Shown here: piece by piece, positions 17,818 to 26,125 of the stretch
Layout of the letters: each line of letters starts with the position of its first letter
Position numbering within the stretch: position 1 is the stretch's first letter
Origin: Alphaproteobacteria bacterium
GTDB lineage: Bacteria; Pseudomonadota; Alphaproteobacteria; Rhizobiales; JAKIUO01
Direction of reading: 5' to 3'
DNA length: 64,000 nucleotides
Assembly (NCBI GenBank): GCA_024280895.1
Contig: JAJRPI010000060.1
Coordinates: forward strand, 33,982 to 97,981
Position numbers and translations under genes: made by a program
The notes under the pieces: generated by a model
What the model saw: only the letters and a program-made list of their open reading frames with translations
Databases searched by the model: none
What the model was told of the DNA's origin: nothing

Positions 17818-19494
17818 ATGGGTGATATCTCAATTTCGAACGGTGTCCGTTCAAACCTAATGGCTCTTCAGAGCACGACACGCATGATCGAAGACACACA
17901 GAACCGTCTTGCCACCGGCAAACGCGTTAATAGTGCGCTCGACAATCCTGCTAACTTCTTCACGGCTTCTGCCATGAACAATCGCGCTGGCGACCTTAGC
18001 TCTCTTCTCGACAGTATGAATACTGGCGTGAATACAATCAAAGCTGCCGACAACGCGCTTACTTCTATTACCAAGCTTGTTGAAAGTGCCCAGGGTACTG
18101 CTCGTCAGGCCTTGCAAGATGCAACTGGTGAAAAAGAAGCTTCCATCATTGGTGGAACCGCTCTTGGTACAGCAACAACCAAATCAAGTGGCGAAAATTT
18201 GTCCCTCGTAGATGATCTGAACTTTGACGTCGGCGATTCAATCAGTGTCACAACCACAAAAGATGGCGTGCCAACTGAATCCACGATCACAATTAGTGCA
18301 ACAACAACTGTAAAAGATCTGGTCGCGGATATCAATTCAGGTCTTGGCGGCAAAGTAGATGCCGAAGTTACATCTGATGGAAAACTCTCCATTACTGCCA
18401 AGGATGGCGCCTCACTTGATCTGAAGATCAACGATTCTGCATCTGGCCCAACAGACAACAATCTGCAAAACCTCTTTGGTGCGACCGCCACAGTCAATGG
18501 TACTGCCGGTGTTGCTGTGCAAGGCGCTGCTGGAGCTCAGATTGATACTCTTCTCACAGCTGTCGGCACTGCCGAGACTGCGAAAACAAATGCAGATGCA
18601 ACTGCAGCCTTGACTGTTACAGCTGATCTGCAAACCACTGCTGATCTGACTGATGCTACCGCGCTGACCGCAACTGCTGTTACAGACACCGCTACATATG
18701 ATGCTGCTGCTGTTGCTGCTGCCGCTGCTAACGGTGGTGCAGGCGGAGATGCTGCTCTTGACGCTGCCGCAGCTACCGCATTGACGACCAAAAACGCTTC
18801 GGATACTGCTCGTGACAACGCCTTGGCCGCGGACGCTGCCGTCGTTTCCGCACAAGCAGACGATGATGCAGCTACTGCCGCCGCGACTGCCTTAACAGCT
18901 GCTCAGACTGCGTTGACTGATGGGGTTGCCTCTGACGCAACGTCTGAAGCTCAGTCCATCGCAGCTCCGGCAACAGATGCAAACGGCACTCGCGAAAAAC
19001 TGGCCGCTCAGTTCAATGATCTACTTAGTCAGATTACCGATCTTGCTGAAGACGCTGATTTCAATGGTGTTAACTTGCTGCAGGGCGACGACTTGAAGGT
19101 TACCTTCAACGAAAAATCTGGATCAGCAGAGAATTCCCTGACCATTAAAGGGGTAACACTTGATGCGAACGGCCTTGGGCTTAGTTCAATCACTGGAGAT
19201 TTCCAGTCCGACACGGATATTGAAGGCGCCCTCACCCAGATCAAGGATTCTCTGACAACTCTTCGTCAGCAGGCTTCTGAATTTGGTTCAAGTCTCTCGG
19301 TTGTTGAAACCCGTCAGGATTTCACAAGCATGATGGTCAACACACTTGAAAAAGGTGCTTCCGACCTGACGCTGGCTGATGTCAATAAAGAGGGTGCTAA
19401 TATGCTCGCTCTGCAGACTTCACAGCAGCTTGCGACCACCACAATGGGTATCGCGAACCGGAACGACCAGGCAATCTTGTCCTTCCTTCGTTAG
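17818..19494 (+). CDS. fliC: flagellin with long Ala/Thr/Asp-rich central region
   Basis: The protein has 558 residues. The N-terminal D0/D1 helices (SNLMALQSTTRMIEDTQNRL, ALDNPANFFTASAMNNRAGDL) and C-terminal D1/D0 helices (LTQIKDSLTTLRQQASEFGSS, NMLALQTSQQLATTTMGIANR) are typical of alphaproteobacterial flagellin. Residues from about 100 to 450 form the surface-exposed D2/D3 insert. Within it, about 230-390 is almost only Ala, Thr, Asp and Val. Most alphaproteobacterial flagellins are 270-400 residues, so this is a large one. Position and size make it the major filament subunit. AAAGGTG precedes the start. Terminator follows directly. Confidence 0.94.
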   Translation: MGDISISNGVRSNLMALQSTTRMIEDTQNRLATGKRVNSALDNPANFFTASAMNNRAGDLSSLLDSMNTGVNTIKAADNALTSITKLVESAQGTARQALQDATGEKEASIIGGTALGTATTKSSGENLSLVDDLNFDVGDSISVTTTKDGVPTESTITISATTTVKDLVADINSGLGGKVDAEVTSDGKLSITAKDGASLDLKINDSASGPTDNNLQNLFGATATVNGTAGVAVQGAAGAQIDTLLTAVGTAETAKTNADATAALTVTADLQTTADLTDATALTATAVTDTATYDAAAVAAAAANGGAGGDAALDAAAATALTTKNASDTARDNALAADAAVVSAQADDDAATAAATALTAAQTALTDGVASDATSEAQSIAAPATDANGTREKLAAQFNDLLSQITDLAEDADFNGVNLLQGDDLKVTFNEKSGSAENSLTIKGVTLDANGLGLSSITGDFQSDTDIEGALTQIKDSLTTLRQQASEFGSSLSVVETRQDFTSMMVNTLEKGASDLTLADVNKEGANMLALQTSQQLATTTMGIANRNDQAILSFLR

Positions 19495-19523
19495 AGCCAG
19501 ACGAAAATTTAAATATTGGAGAA

Positions 19524-19550
19524 GGCGGGTTTATACTAACCCGCCTTTTT
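19524..19550 (+). terminator. intrinsic terminator after flagellin
   Basis: GGCGGGTT, loop TATACT, AACCCGCC and then TTTTT: an 8-bp GC-rich stem with a U-run 30 nt after the flagellin stop. It makes the flagellin message monocistronic. Confidence 0.95.
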
Positions 19551-19731
19551 CTGTTTTGTGTCGAGAATACTGTGTTGTTATGGCCTACTGCTTAACTCAT
19601 TGTTAAGTCATATATATTATTAATTAAGAAGAATCAGTTTTGCTCACAAGACACAATTTCAGACGTGCTTTACGGATTGAAAACAGCACCTCAGGTTTTC
19701 ATCAAGCACTCACTACCAAGGAGCTAAAGAC

Positions 19732-20100
19732 ATGCAAAATGCAGCCGCCCAGGCCTATGGACAGACCGCCGTCAACGGCATGAGCCCCCGCCAGGCAGAA
19801 GCCTCAGCATTGATGAAATCAGCAAATCAGTTGCAGGCCGCCAAAGAACAGTGGTCCCAGGATATGGGTGATGTCGCCAACGCACTTTATTTCAATCGCC
19901 AGCTCTGGATCCTTTTGACCAGCTCCGTCGCCGATCCCGAAAATGCTCTGCCTGTTAAGCTACGCAATGATGTTGGAAGTCTTGGAACATTCGTTTTCAA
20001 GCACACGATGGATATCGAGTCTGCACCAGAGGCCGCCAAACTTGACGAGTTGATTTCAATCAATCGCGAACTGGCCGCTGGTTTGCAAGGCACTGCCTAG
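19732..20100 (+). CDS. flaF: flagellar biosynthesis regulator FlaF
   Basis: The protein has 122 residues with the FlaF-family N-terminus (AAAQAYGQTAVNGMSPRQAEA), then SANQLQAAKEQW and ALYFNRQLWILLTSSVADPENALP. AAGGAG precedes the ATG. FlaF promotes flagellin secretion and translation, opposing or assisting FlbT depending on species. flaF is usually followed by flbT; here a terminator follows and flbT is not in the window. Confidence 0.92.
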   Translation: MQNAAAQAYGQTAVNGMSPRQAEASALMKSANQLQAAKEQWSQDMGDVANALYFNRQLWILLTSSVADPENALPVKLRNDVGSLGTFVFKHTMDIESAPEAAKLDELISINRELAAGLQGTA

Positions 20101-20129
20101 TAGCAAATGCAGTCATATGAATTTGAAGG

Positions 20130-20160
20130 GTGCCGTCAAAAAGTTGACGGCACTTTTTTT
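20130..20160 (+). terminator. intrinsic terminator after flaF
   Basis: GTGCCGTCAA, loop AAAG, TTGACGGCAC and seven Ts. The perfect 10-bp stem starts 30 nt after the flaF stop. It also closes the plus-strand flagellar block. Confidence 0.95.
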
Positions 20161-20182
20161 GCGGGACAATCAACTAGGCTTG

Positions 20183-20908
20183 CTAGGACAATCCCCTCTC
20201 GTGCTTGATATCTTCATAAGCGGCATTAATCGCTGCCAGTCGTTTATTGGCAATATCAATAAACTCAACAGGAACGCCCCGCGCCACCAATCGATCTGGA
20301 TGATGCTCAACCACTAGCGCGCGATAATGGCGCTTTAATTTCTCATCGCTCACATCATTTGATATTTTAAGAATATTGTATGGGTCCTGATCATTGGAGG
20401 CCACATAGCGCGATTTAATATTTCGAAACTGGTTCTTGTCGATACCAAATCGTTGAGCAACATCGAATAGAAATTGCTCTTCAGAGGGATGCAATACCTC
20501 GTCTGCCATAGCAATATGAAACAAGCCTTCGAGCACATCTCGAAGCAGCTCTGGCTTCTCTTGGAAAGTTTGGGCAAGCTGGTTTGCGTAAGTGTCATAT
20601 CCGGCCACATCCTGCTTGGCAAGATTGAACAATAGCGCCACATTCTTTTCGTCGGCTTCCTCTACTTTGAAGACTTCACGAAACGCTATGATTTCATCCC
20701 TGCTGACATGTCCGTCTGCTTTGGCCATCTTGGCGCCAAGAGCAACAACGCCAGCAGTGAAAGCCAGTTGATTGCGAAGTTCTTTATCTTCAGGGGTTTC
20801 GCTAACACGGTCGGCAATGTGACCGGCCACGCCGCCGAACAGAGCACCAAGTGGTCCCCCTATCAGAAGCCCGGCTGCAGCTCCAGTTAATTTTCCCCAT
20901 ATAGACAT
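20183..20908 (-). CDS. djlA: DjlA-type co-chaperone: TerB-like domain plus C-terminal J domain
   Basis: The protein has 241 residues. A glycine-rich hydrophobic N-terminus (AAAGLLIGGPLGALFGGVAG) is followed by a TerB-like helical domain (about 45-160, FTAGVVALGAKMAKADGHVSRDEI) and a J domain at about 170-235 with the HPD motif (VVEHHPDRL). The J domain stimulates DnaK ATPase. The architecture is that of DjlA, which in enterobacteria signals with the Rcs envelope stress system. The gene is alone, convergent with flaF. Confidence 0.88.
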   Translation of the reverse strand: MSIWGKLTGAAAGLLIGGPLGALFGGVAGHIADRVSETPEDKELRNQLAFTAGVVALGAKMAKADGHVSRDEIIAFREVFKVEEADEKNVALLFNLAKQDVAGYDTYANQLAQTFQEKPELLRDVLEGLFHIAMADEVLHPSEEQFLFDVAQRFGIDKNQFRNIKSRYVASNDQDPYNILKISNDVSDEKLKRHYRALVVEHHPDRLVARGVPVEFIDIANKRLAAINAAYEDIKHERGLS

Positions 20909-20990
20909 AAAGGCAGTATAAGTCCTGAAGAGCGAAAAGTCATGGCCTGTCTAACTGAACCCACCATTAAATCGGAAGGTCCAAACCAGG

Positions 20991-21233
20991 CTAAGATCTG
21001 GATGCGAGAGATGTCTTTAATTTGCGCAAAGCTAATGTTTGTAAATCTGTGCGATTGGCGGCCAATGGCCCAAGCACAAATGTTTCAAAACCAGTGGCGG
21101 CATGAATGGCAGTAACGCGCATATAGTTGCCGACAGGACGGAACTCGAAATAGACTTCACCAAGGTCTCCATCACCTCGATTTGCGGTATTCCCAGACGC
21201 CCTCCTAGCAGGTTTGCGGTTGTCAGGCGGCAC
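20991..21233 (-). CDS. small DUF6898-like conserved protein downstream of hemA
   Basis: About 80 residues from GTG 21233, which overlaps the hemA stop by 11 bp. An ATG at 21272 would give 93 residues with a larger overlap, and the start is not settled. The conserved part is [21 protein letters not shown] and [22 protein letters not shown], resembling the alphaproteobacterial DUF6898 family. No function is known. The hemA overlap makes co-translation likely. Confidence 0.6.
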   Translation of the reverse strand: MPPDNRKPARRASGNTANRGDGDLGEVYFEFRPVGNYMRVTAIHAATGFETFVLGPLAANRTDLQTLALRKLKTSLASRS

Positions 21234-22440
21234 GGCGAAGTTCCATCTCGCTCCATAGCGTCGAGAGAGCATTCACCAGATAATCCATATCAGCATCCGA
21301 ATGGGTTGGACCTGGGGTCAATCTGATACGCTCTTTACCAGCATCAACCGTTGGATAGTTGATTGGTTGCACATATATGCGGTAGCGCTCCAGCAATTGA
21401 TCCGTCAATGCCTTGCATTTAACAGGATCGCCGACCATAACTGGGACGATATGGCTAGGGTTTTCAAGGACCGGTAGACCAAGATCACCCAAACGCTTCT
21501 TCAGTGTTCTGGCACGCTCTTGTTGCGTTTCACGTTCTATACTGGAGTTTTTGAGGTGATGGACGCTGGCCAAAGCCCCCGCGACGATGGCGGGAGCAAC
21601 CGAGGTTGTAAAGATAAAGCCAGAGGCATAGGAGCGAATAGCATCACAAATATTGGCATTGGCCGCTATATAGCCGCCCATCAAACCAAAAGCCTTGGCT
21701 AACGTCCCCTCAATGATATCGACGCGGTCCATAAGACCTTCACGTTCTGCAACCCCGCCTCCACGCGCGCCGTACATGCCAACGGCGTGCACTTCATCAA
21801 TATAGGTCAAGGCATTATACTTGTCTGCGAGATCGCAAATTTCCTTGATGGGCGCAATATCGCCATCCATAGAATAAACACTCTCAAAGGCGATCAATTT
21901 GGGAGTATCAACTGGTAATTCGCGCAAAAACTCTTCCAGATGAGTAATATCATTATGGCGCCAGATTCTTTTCTCGCCGCCACCATGCCGAATACCTTCA
22001 ATCATAGAGGCGTGGTTTTTTGCATCAGACAGAATCACCAGACCAGGCAGTAGCTTCACAAGAGTGCTAAGGGAGGCATCATTTGCCACATAACCCGATG
22101 TAAACAAAAGCGCCGCATCTTTGTGATGCAGATCAGCCAGCTCTTTTTCGAGCATCACATGATAGTGGGTGGTGCCAGCAATATTGCGAGTGCCACCGGA
22201 TCCCGCACCTACGCGATCAATGGCTTCGTGCATGGCATTTAGAACGAGATCATTTTGCCCCATGCCAAGATAATCATTGCTGCACCAGACTTTAACGCTG
22301 CATTTAGGACGACCGTCAGAGGGATAATGTCTGGCAACCGGAAACTCTCCGCATTTTCGCCTGATATTGGCAAACTCACGATAACGTCCCTCTGCTTTCA
22401 AGGCATCAATGGCCTTGTCAAACATCCCATCATAATCCAT
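21223..22440 (-). CDS. hemA: 5-aminolevulinate synthase
   Basis: The protein has 405 residues, standard for bacterial ALAS. It condenses glycine with succinyl-CoA, the first step of tetrapyrrole synthesis in alphaproteobacteria. Visible features are [29 protein letters not shown], the PLP site with [19 protein letters not shown] and the Schiff-base lysine in [18 protein letters not shown]. The C-terminus carries the acceptor motif [17 protein letters not shown]. The gene has its own promoter region upstream and covers a small downstream gene. Confidence 0.97.
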   Translation of the reverse strand: MDYDGMFDKAIDALKAEGRYREFANIRRKCGEFPVARHYPSDGRPKCSVKVWCSNDYLGMGQNDLVLNAMHEAIDRVGAGSGGTRNIAGTTHYHVMLEKELADLHHKDAALLFTSGYVANDASLSTLVKLLPGLVILSDAKNHASMIEGIRHGGGEKRIWRHNDITHLEEFLRELPVDTPKLIAFESVYSMDGDIAPIKEICDLADKYNALTYIDEVHAVGMYGARGGGVAEREGLMDRVDIIEGTLAKAFGLMGGYIAANANICDAIRSYASGFIFTTSVAPAIVAGALASVHHLKNSSIERETQQERARTLKKRLGDLGLPVLENPSHIVPVMVGDPVKCKALTDQLLERYRIYVQPINYPTVDAGKERIRLTPGPTHSDADMDYLVNALSTLWSEMELRRAA

Positions 22441-22634
22441 GAAGTCGTCCTCACTGTATATACGCTGTTTTTATTCTGCATCCGTTCTACCGACGGAATT
22501 GGGCCGGTTGATGGCCTTTAAGCCCAAATAATATAGCAAATCGCAATAAATGCAATACAGCTAAATGTGGCATTATTGCATATTCGCGAGCGCAGATCCT
22601 AAACCGACAATACCACCCCGGTTTGGAGGTGGCA

Positions 22635-22648
22635 TTGACAAATATCAT
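22635..22648. promoter_or_regulatory. possible FNR/FixK-type box upstream of hemA
   Basis: TTGAC-AAAT-ATCAT resembles the anaerobox TTGAT-N4-ATCAA with one mismatch in each half. It sits 195 nt upstream of hemA and 55 nt from the ldtP stop. hemA of several alphaproteobacteria is under FNR/FixK control. The distance is long and chance occurrence cannot be excluded. Confidence 0.3.
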
Positions 22649-22702
22649 GTATGCTCAACCACCTGAGTGGGCCGAACTGTGTATAGGATAGCTAGATACA
22701 CC

Positions 22703-23971
22703 CTAGTAAGCAGAAGCTGTTACATCGACATTATCACGACCATACAGATCACGGCGGAACTGCACCATGCCATCTGGCGTCGCCCAGGCAGTAACATAGG
22801 CCAACATCAAAGGAATACGAGCCTTGTTGCGTACTGACAAGGTTTCCTTCGAACGTTTAATCTCGGCAACCCGATCAATGTCCCAGCCATCGTCCTTAAG
22901 TATCCAGGCAACGAGCTGCGACACGTTTTGAACTCGTACACATCCCGAACTATCGGCGCGATAATTGCGGCCAAACAGACTCTTGGATGGCGTGTCATGA
23001 AGAAAAACGGCATGTTTATTAGGAAAGTGAATCTTCACAAATCCCATGGAGTTATCTTCCCAAGGGTCTTGCCGATAAACATAATTATAGACGTCATCCG
23101 ACTCCCAGTTGATGCTTGCAGGATCAAGCCTTTTGCCACTTCTCGTGAAGGCCTTCATGCGGTAGGCCGCAAGAATATCTTTGCCGCGCTTGGCATATTG
23201 GCGTGCCTTAGGAATGAGATCTTTGCGCAATACGGTTGGTGGCACGGTCCAATAAGGATTGAAACTCACAGTAGAAACCGAGCTGCTCAATATAGGCGTC
23301 TGGCGATCAAGTTTTCCAACCACACCCGAATGGCGAGAAACAACCTGACCATTCTCAACGGCTTCGATCTGCGCTGCTGCAATATTGACGAACACATATT
23401 TTTTGGCGTTTTTACGCATCAGTGATTGTACCCGCGTCAGATTGATACGCAATTGCCGCAAACGAGAACTAGCTGGCACATTAAGAGCCATGACCGTGGT
23501 TTTATCGACATAACCCGTCGGAGTAAGCCCATGACGTTTCTGGAATTTTTTGACAGCCTTTTCGACATAATAGTCAAATGTCTTTATAAAACCCGCGGAC
23601 ACTCTTAGATCACCTGTGACCTGCAAACGGGCGCGCAGTGTTTCAACGAGTTTACCGCTATTGCCGACCTTAAGCTTGATCGTCTTGGGAAGCGTGCCCC
23701 ATCCCCCTCTTGAAACAATACCGGCATAACGCTTAATCGCTACTTTCAGCGGCGCGATATTATCTTGCTGCACAGTTGGGTAACCGCGCGCTGGCTGTGA
23801 TTCGTATTTTCGAGCGAAGCTGCGATCAAAGGGCTGGCTCCAATCTTCAGCATTGCCGTATTCACCGCCGAAATTCATCCACGCGGTGTCCTCATCAGCA
23901 TTGGCCATACCAGTAAATGCCACAAGGGTTATTCCTGCGGCAACTATACCCATGATATTGCGTAATGACAT
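22703..23971 (-). CDS. ldtP: YcbB-type L,D-transpeptidase (LdtP)
   Basis: The protein has 422 residues. It has a signal peptide (MGIVAAGITLVAFTGMANA), a peptidoglycan-binding domain (about 100-165, VGNSGKLVETLRARLQVTG and VEKAVKKFQKRHGLTPTG) and a YkuD catalytic domain. The catalytic domain contains VVGKLDRQTPILSS, the H of AVFLHDTPSKSLFG and the cysteine motif SSGCVRV. The Ser before SGC rather than His is normal for the YcbB/LdtD branch. These enzymes make 3-3 cross-links in peptidoglycan. The MarR regulator ldtR lies upstream on the same strand, the same pairing as in Liberibacter and Sinorhizobium, where LdtR activates ldtP. Confidence 0.88.
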   Translation of the reverse strand: MSLRNIMGIVAAGITLVAFTGMANADEDTAWMNFGGEYGNAEDWSQPFDRSFARKYESQPARGYPTVQQDNIAPLKVAIKRYAGIVSRGGWGTLPKTIKLKVGNSGKLVETLRARLQVTGDLRVSAGFIKTFDYYVEKAVKKFQKRHGLTPTGYVDKTTVMALNVPASSRLRQLRINLTRVQSLMRKNAKKYVFVNIAAAQIEAVENGQVVSRHSGVVGKLDRQTPILSSSVSTVSFNPYWTVPPTVLRKDLIPKARQYAKRGKDILAAYRMKAFTRSGKRLDPASINWESDDVYNYVYRQDPWEDNSMGFVKIHFPNKHAVFLHDTPSKSLFGRNYRADSSGCVRVQNVSQLVAWILKDDGWDIDRVAEIKRSKETLSVRNKARIPLMLAYVTAWATPDGMVQFRRDLYGRDNVDVTASAY

Positions 23972-24388
23972 CAGCCAAAGATCTCCGTTAATTATTATAT
24001 ACTATCCCCACCCAAATGGCTGGACAGATCAGTTGTTAGGAACACTACTTTTGCGTAGTTAACAAACTGGTACATCTTAATACATTCCCAATGTGCCAGT
24101 CTGTCCTTTATATATCAATACACGGCAAGTGGCTTTCACATCAATGTGACCCATTTTCGTCCACAATGTCAAAATGCCCATAAATACGCAAGTTTTCAGA
24201 TATATTACTTCACGACATTGTTTATCAAATGGGGCGAATTGAGGGTCGATCGACACGCGTCGGTATCGAGACAAGAAGATAGTTGTATATCTGTCACAAA
24301 AAGCCCCGGAAAATCCGGGGCTTTTCCACATGGGGGATGAAATGACATCCATATATGTAGACGTTTAAAGTTTGAAAAAAATTTTGGC
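23972..24388. other. region between ldtR and ldtP (417 bp)
   Basis: No gene is supported. From the ldtR end, it holds the terminator at 24299-24326, then an AT-rich stretch, then an inverted repeat ACTAC-TTTTGC-GTAGT (24044-24059) about 73 bp upstream of ldtP. The inverted repeat is a candidate operator for LdtR. The length and the terminator indicate that ldtP has its own promoter. Confidence 0.55.
24299..24326 (-). terminator. intrinsic terminator after ldtR
   Basis: On the minus strand, AAAAGCCCCGGA, loop TTT and TCCGGGGCTTTTT form a perfect 12-bp stem ending in Ts, about 60 nt after the ldtR stop. It separates ldtR from ldtP. Confidence 0.9.
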
Positions 24389-24901
24389 TTAAAGCTTGAA
24401 CCTGATCTGATCATGCCAGAAGCGCTCCAACCGCTGCATTTGCTCGTTCAGATTTGCCAGGTCGTCGAGTGCCAGACCGCCAATCGTTTCCACTGCTTGT
24501 AGCTGACGATCATATAACTCATCGATACTCTCGCAAACGCCTTTGCCCATATCGGTCAAACGAATAAAGATGGAACGCCGATCACGCGTTGAACGATTTT
24601 GCTCAATATAACCACCAGCGATTAGCTTTTTCAGATTGTATGAAACATTGGAGCCGAGATAAAAGCCGCGTCCACGCAATTCACCGGCCGTCAATTTCTT
24701 GTCGCCGATATTATATATCAGCAAGGCCTGAACAGCATTGATATCCCATTTCCCATCACGCTCGAACTCGTCGCGAATAACGTCAAGAAGCAAGCGATGC
24801 AAACGCTCAATATGTCGTAACATTTGCAGATATACTGGTTTGTACTCGCTTTGTGTAAGCTCCTCATCACTCGGCAAGACCCGATCAAGTACCACAGTCA
24901 T
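24389..24901 (-). CDS. ldtR: MarR-family regulator LdtR
   Basis: The protein has 170 residues from ATG 24901 (MTVVLDRVLPSD). The frame extends further upstream to 25042, but the longer form would run into the 3' end of the neighbouring gene and is not typical. The winged helix-turn-helix includes KWDINAVQALLIYNIGDKKLT, GELRGRGFYLGSNVSYNLKKL and the wing RSTRDRRSIFIRLTD. This fits LdtR, the MarR regulator described in Liberibacter and Sinorhizobium that controls an L,D-transpeptidase and osmotic stress tolerance. The adjacent ldtP gene supports the call. Confidence 0.85.
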   Translation of the reverse strand: MTVVLDRVLPSDEELTQSEYKPVYLQMLRHIERLHRLLLDVIRDEFERDGKWDINAVQALLIYNIGDKKLTAGELRGRGFYLGSNVSYNLKKLIAGGYIEQNRSTRDRRSIFIRLTDMGKGVCESIDELYDRQLQAVETIGGLALDDLANLNEQMQRLERFWHDQIRFKL

Positions 24902-24984
24902 GAAAACAACACCCCCAACAACGCAAACAAAAACACTCTCAATAATATAATGAATAAAATCTAACCGGTGTTTAAGCTTGTTGG

Positions 24985-26061
24985 TTAATGAGAAGCTAAC
25001 GCTCCAAACACTTTCCTGTCGGGCAAGTTGAGCTCTCCCCAATTATTCTCGAAAAGGGCTTCCAACCGCGTTGTTGATACATCACCTATTGCGTCCGGCT
25101 GCCATTGTGGCGATTTATCCTTGTCGAGTATCATCGCGCGAATACCCTCATAGAAATCTTGTTGCCGGAGCAGATTGCACACCACCCCATATTCCATTTG
25201 CAGCGCGGACTGCAAATTCATTTTCCGGCCCTTTTTCCAAAGCCTGAGCGCCAGATGAAGCGATGTAGGGGATTTTTCCTTTAATTCGTCCAGCACGCGG
25301 ACCGACCAACCATCGCTCTTGTCTTGCAGCGCCTTTGCCCGCACAAATATTTCATCGAGGGTTGAGGCCGAAAACACCGCCTCGATCCAGCTCGCCAGCT
25401 TTGGCAAATCCCCCTTGCCAGGGGGCTGATGAAGCTCATCAAGAAGGGTGTCCACAGGCTGTCCCTCACCGATCGCTCGCTTGATGTCACCAAAATGCTT
25501 CTCATCAATACAATGGGTGACAAGACCAAGCTTTAAAGCATCGGCGCGATTGATCGAGCGCCCGGTCAGCGCCAGATAGAGCCCCGTTGAATAGGGCAAA
25601 TGACCCAAAAACCAGCTAGCCCCAATATCTGGTATGAAGCCAATGGCCGTCTCTGGCATGGCGAGCGAGAAGTTTGTACCCGCGACCCGGTGCGTTCCAT
25701 ACAAGCTGATACCAACACCGCCACCAAGCACCAATCCATTCATCAAGGAGATATGGGGTTTGGTAAATCTATCAAGCTGCCAGTTATATTCATATTCGCG
25801 GCACAAAAACGCAGCCGCCAGCTTGCTATCTTGCTGGCCACGCTCATGCACTTCACGGATATCTCCGCCAGCGCAAAAGACGTTGCCCGCTGCGCTATCG
25901 AGCACGACCCCATAGATTTCGGGATCATCTTGCCATTGCTCAAGCGCCTTGCTCAATTGCCCAAACATCTCATAAGAGAGAGCATTGAGAGCCCTTGGTC
26001 GATTGAGTGTGAGCAGGCCTGCTCGATTGTTCTTTTTGACAAGGAGATGCTTATCGCCCAT
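24985..26061 (-). CDS. 3-hydroxyisobutyryl-CoA hydrolase (enoyl-CoA hydratase/isomerase family)
   Basis: The protein has 358 residues. It is crotonase-fold with the oxyanion-hole segments NVFCAGGDIREV and LVLGGGVGISLYG. The catalytic Glu and Asp are in AMPETAIGFIPDIGASWFLG. The C-terminal extension (SPTSLHLALRLWKKGRKMNLQSAL in parts, QDFYEGIRAMILDKDKSPQW) distinguishes the hydrolase branch from ordinary enoyl-CoA hydratases. It releases 3-hydroxyisobutyrate from its CoA ester in valine breakdown. No other valine-pathway gene is adjacent. Confidence 0.88.
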   Translation of the reverse strand: MGDKHLLVKKNNRAGLLTLNRPRALNALSYEMFGQLSKALEQWQDDPEIYGVVLDSAAGNVFCAGGDIREVHERGQQDSKLAAAFLCREYEYNWQLDRFTKPHISLMNGLVLGGGVGISLYGTHRVAGTNFSLAMPETAIGFIPDIGASWFLGHLPYSTGLYLALTGRSINRADALKLGLVTHCIDEKHFGDIKRAIGEGQPVDTLLDELHQPPGKGDLPKLASWIEAVFSASTLDEIFVRAKALQDKSDGWSVRVLDELKEKSPTSLHLALRLWKKGRKMNLQSALQMEYGVVCNLLRQQDFYEGIRAMILDKDKSPQWQPDAIGDVSTTRLEALFENNWGELNLPDRKVFGALASH

Positions 26062-26125
26062 TTATGACCTCAATTTTTGTCTTCATTGCACGGAATCAGG
26101 GTGCTAAAGCTATACAAGGTCACGT

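Noticed and set aside
18105..18855. minus-strand frames of 130-147 residues inside flagellin
   Set aside because: They are mirror translations of the Ala/Thr-rich coding repeats, with Ser/Val/Cys-rich products and no start signals.
22703..23971. L,D-transpeptidase with Ser instead of His in the SHGC motif as a possible dead enzyme
   Set aside because: SSGCVR is normal in the YcbB/LdtD branch, and the catalytic Cys and upstream His are present.
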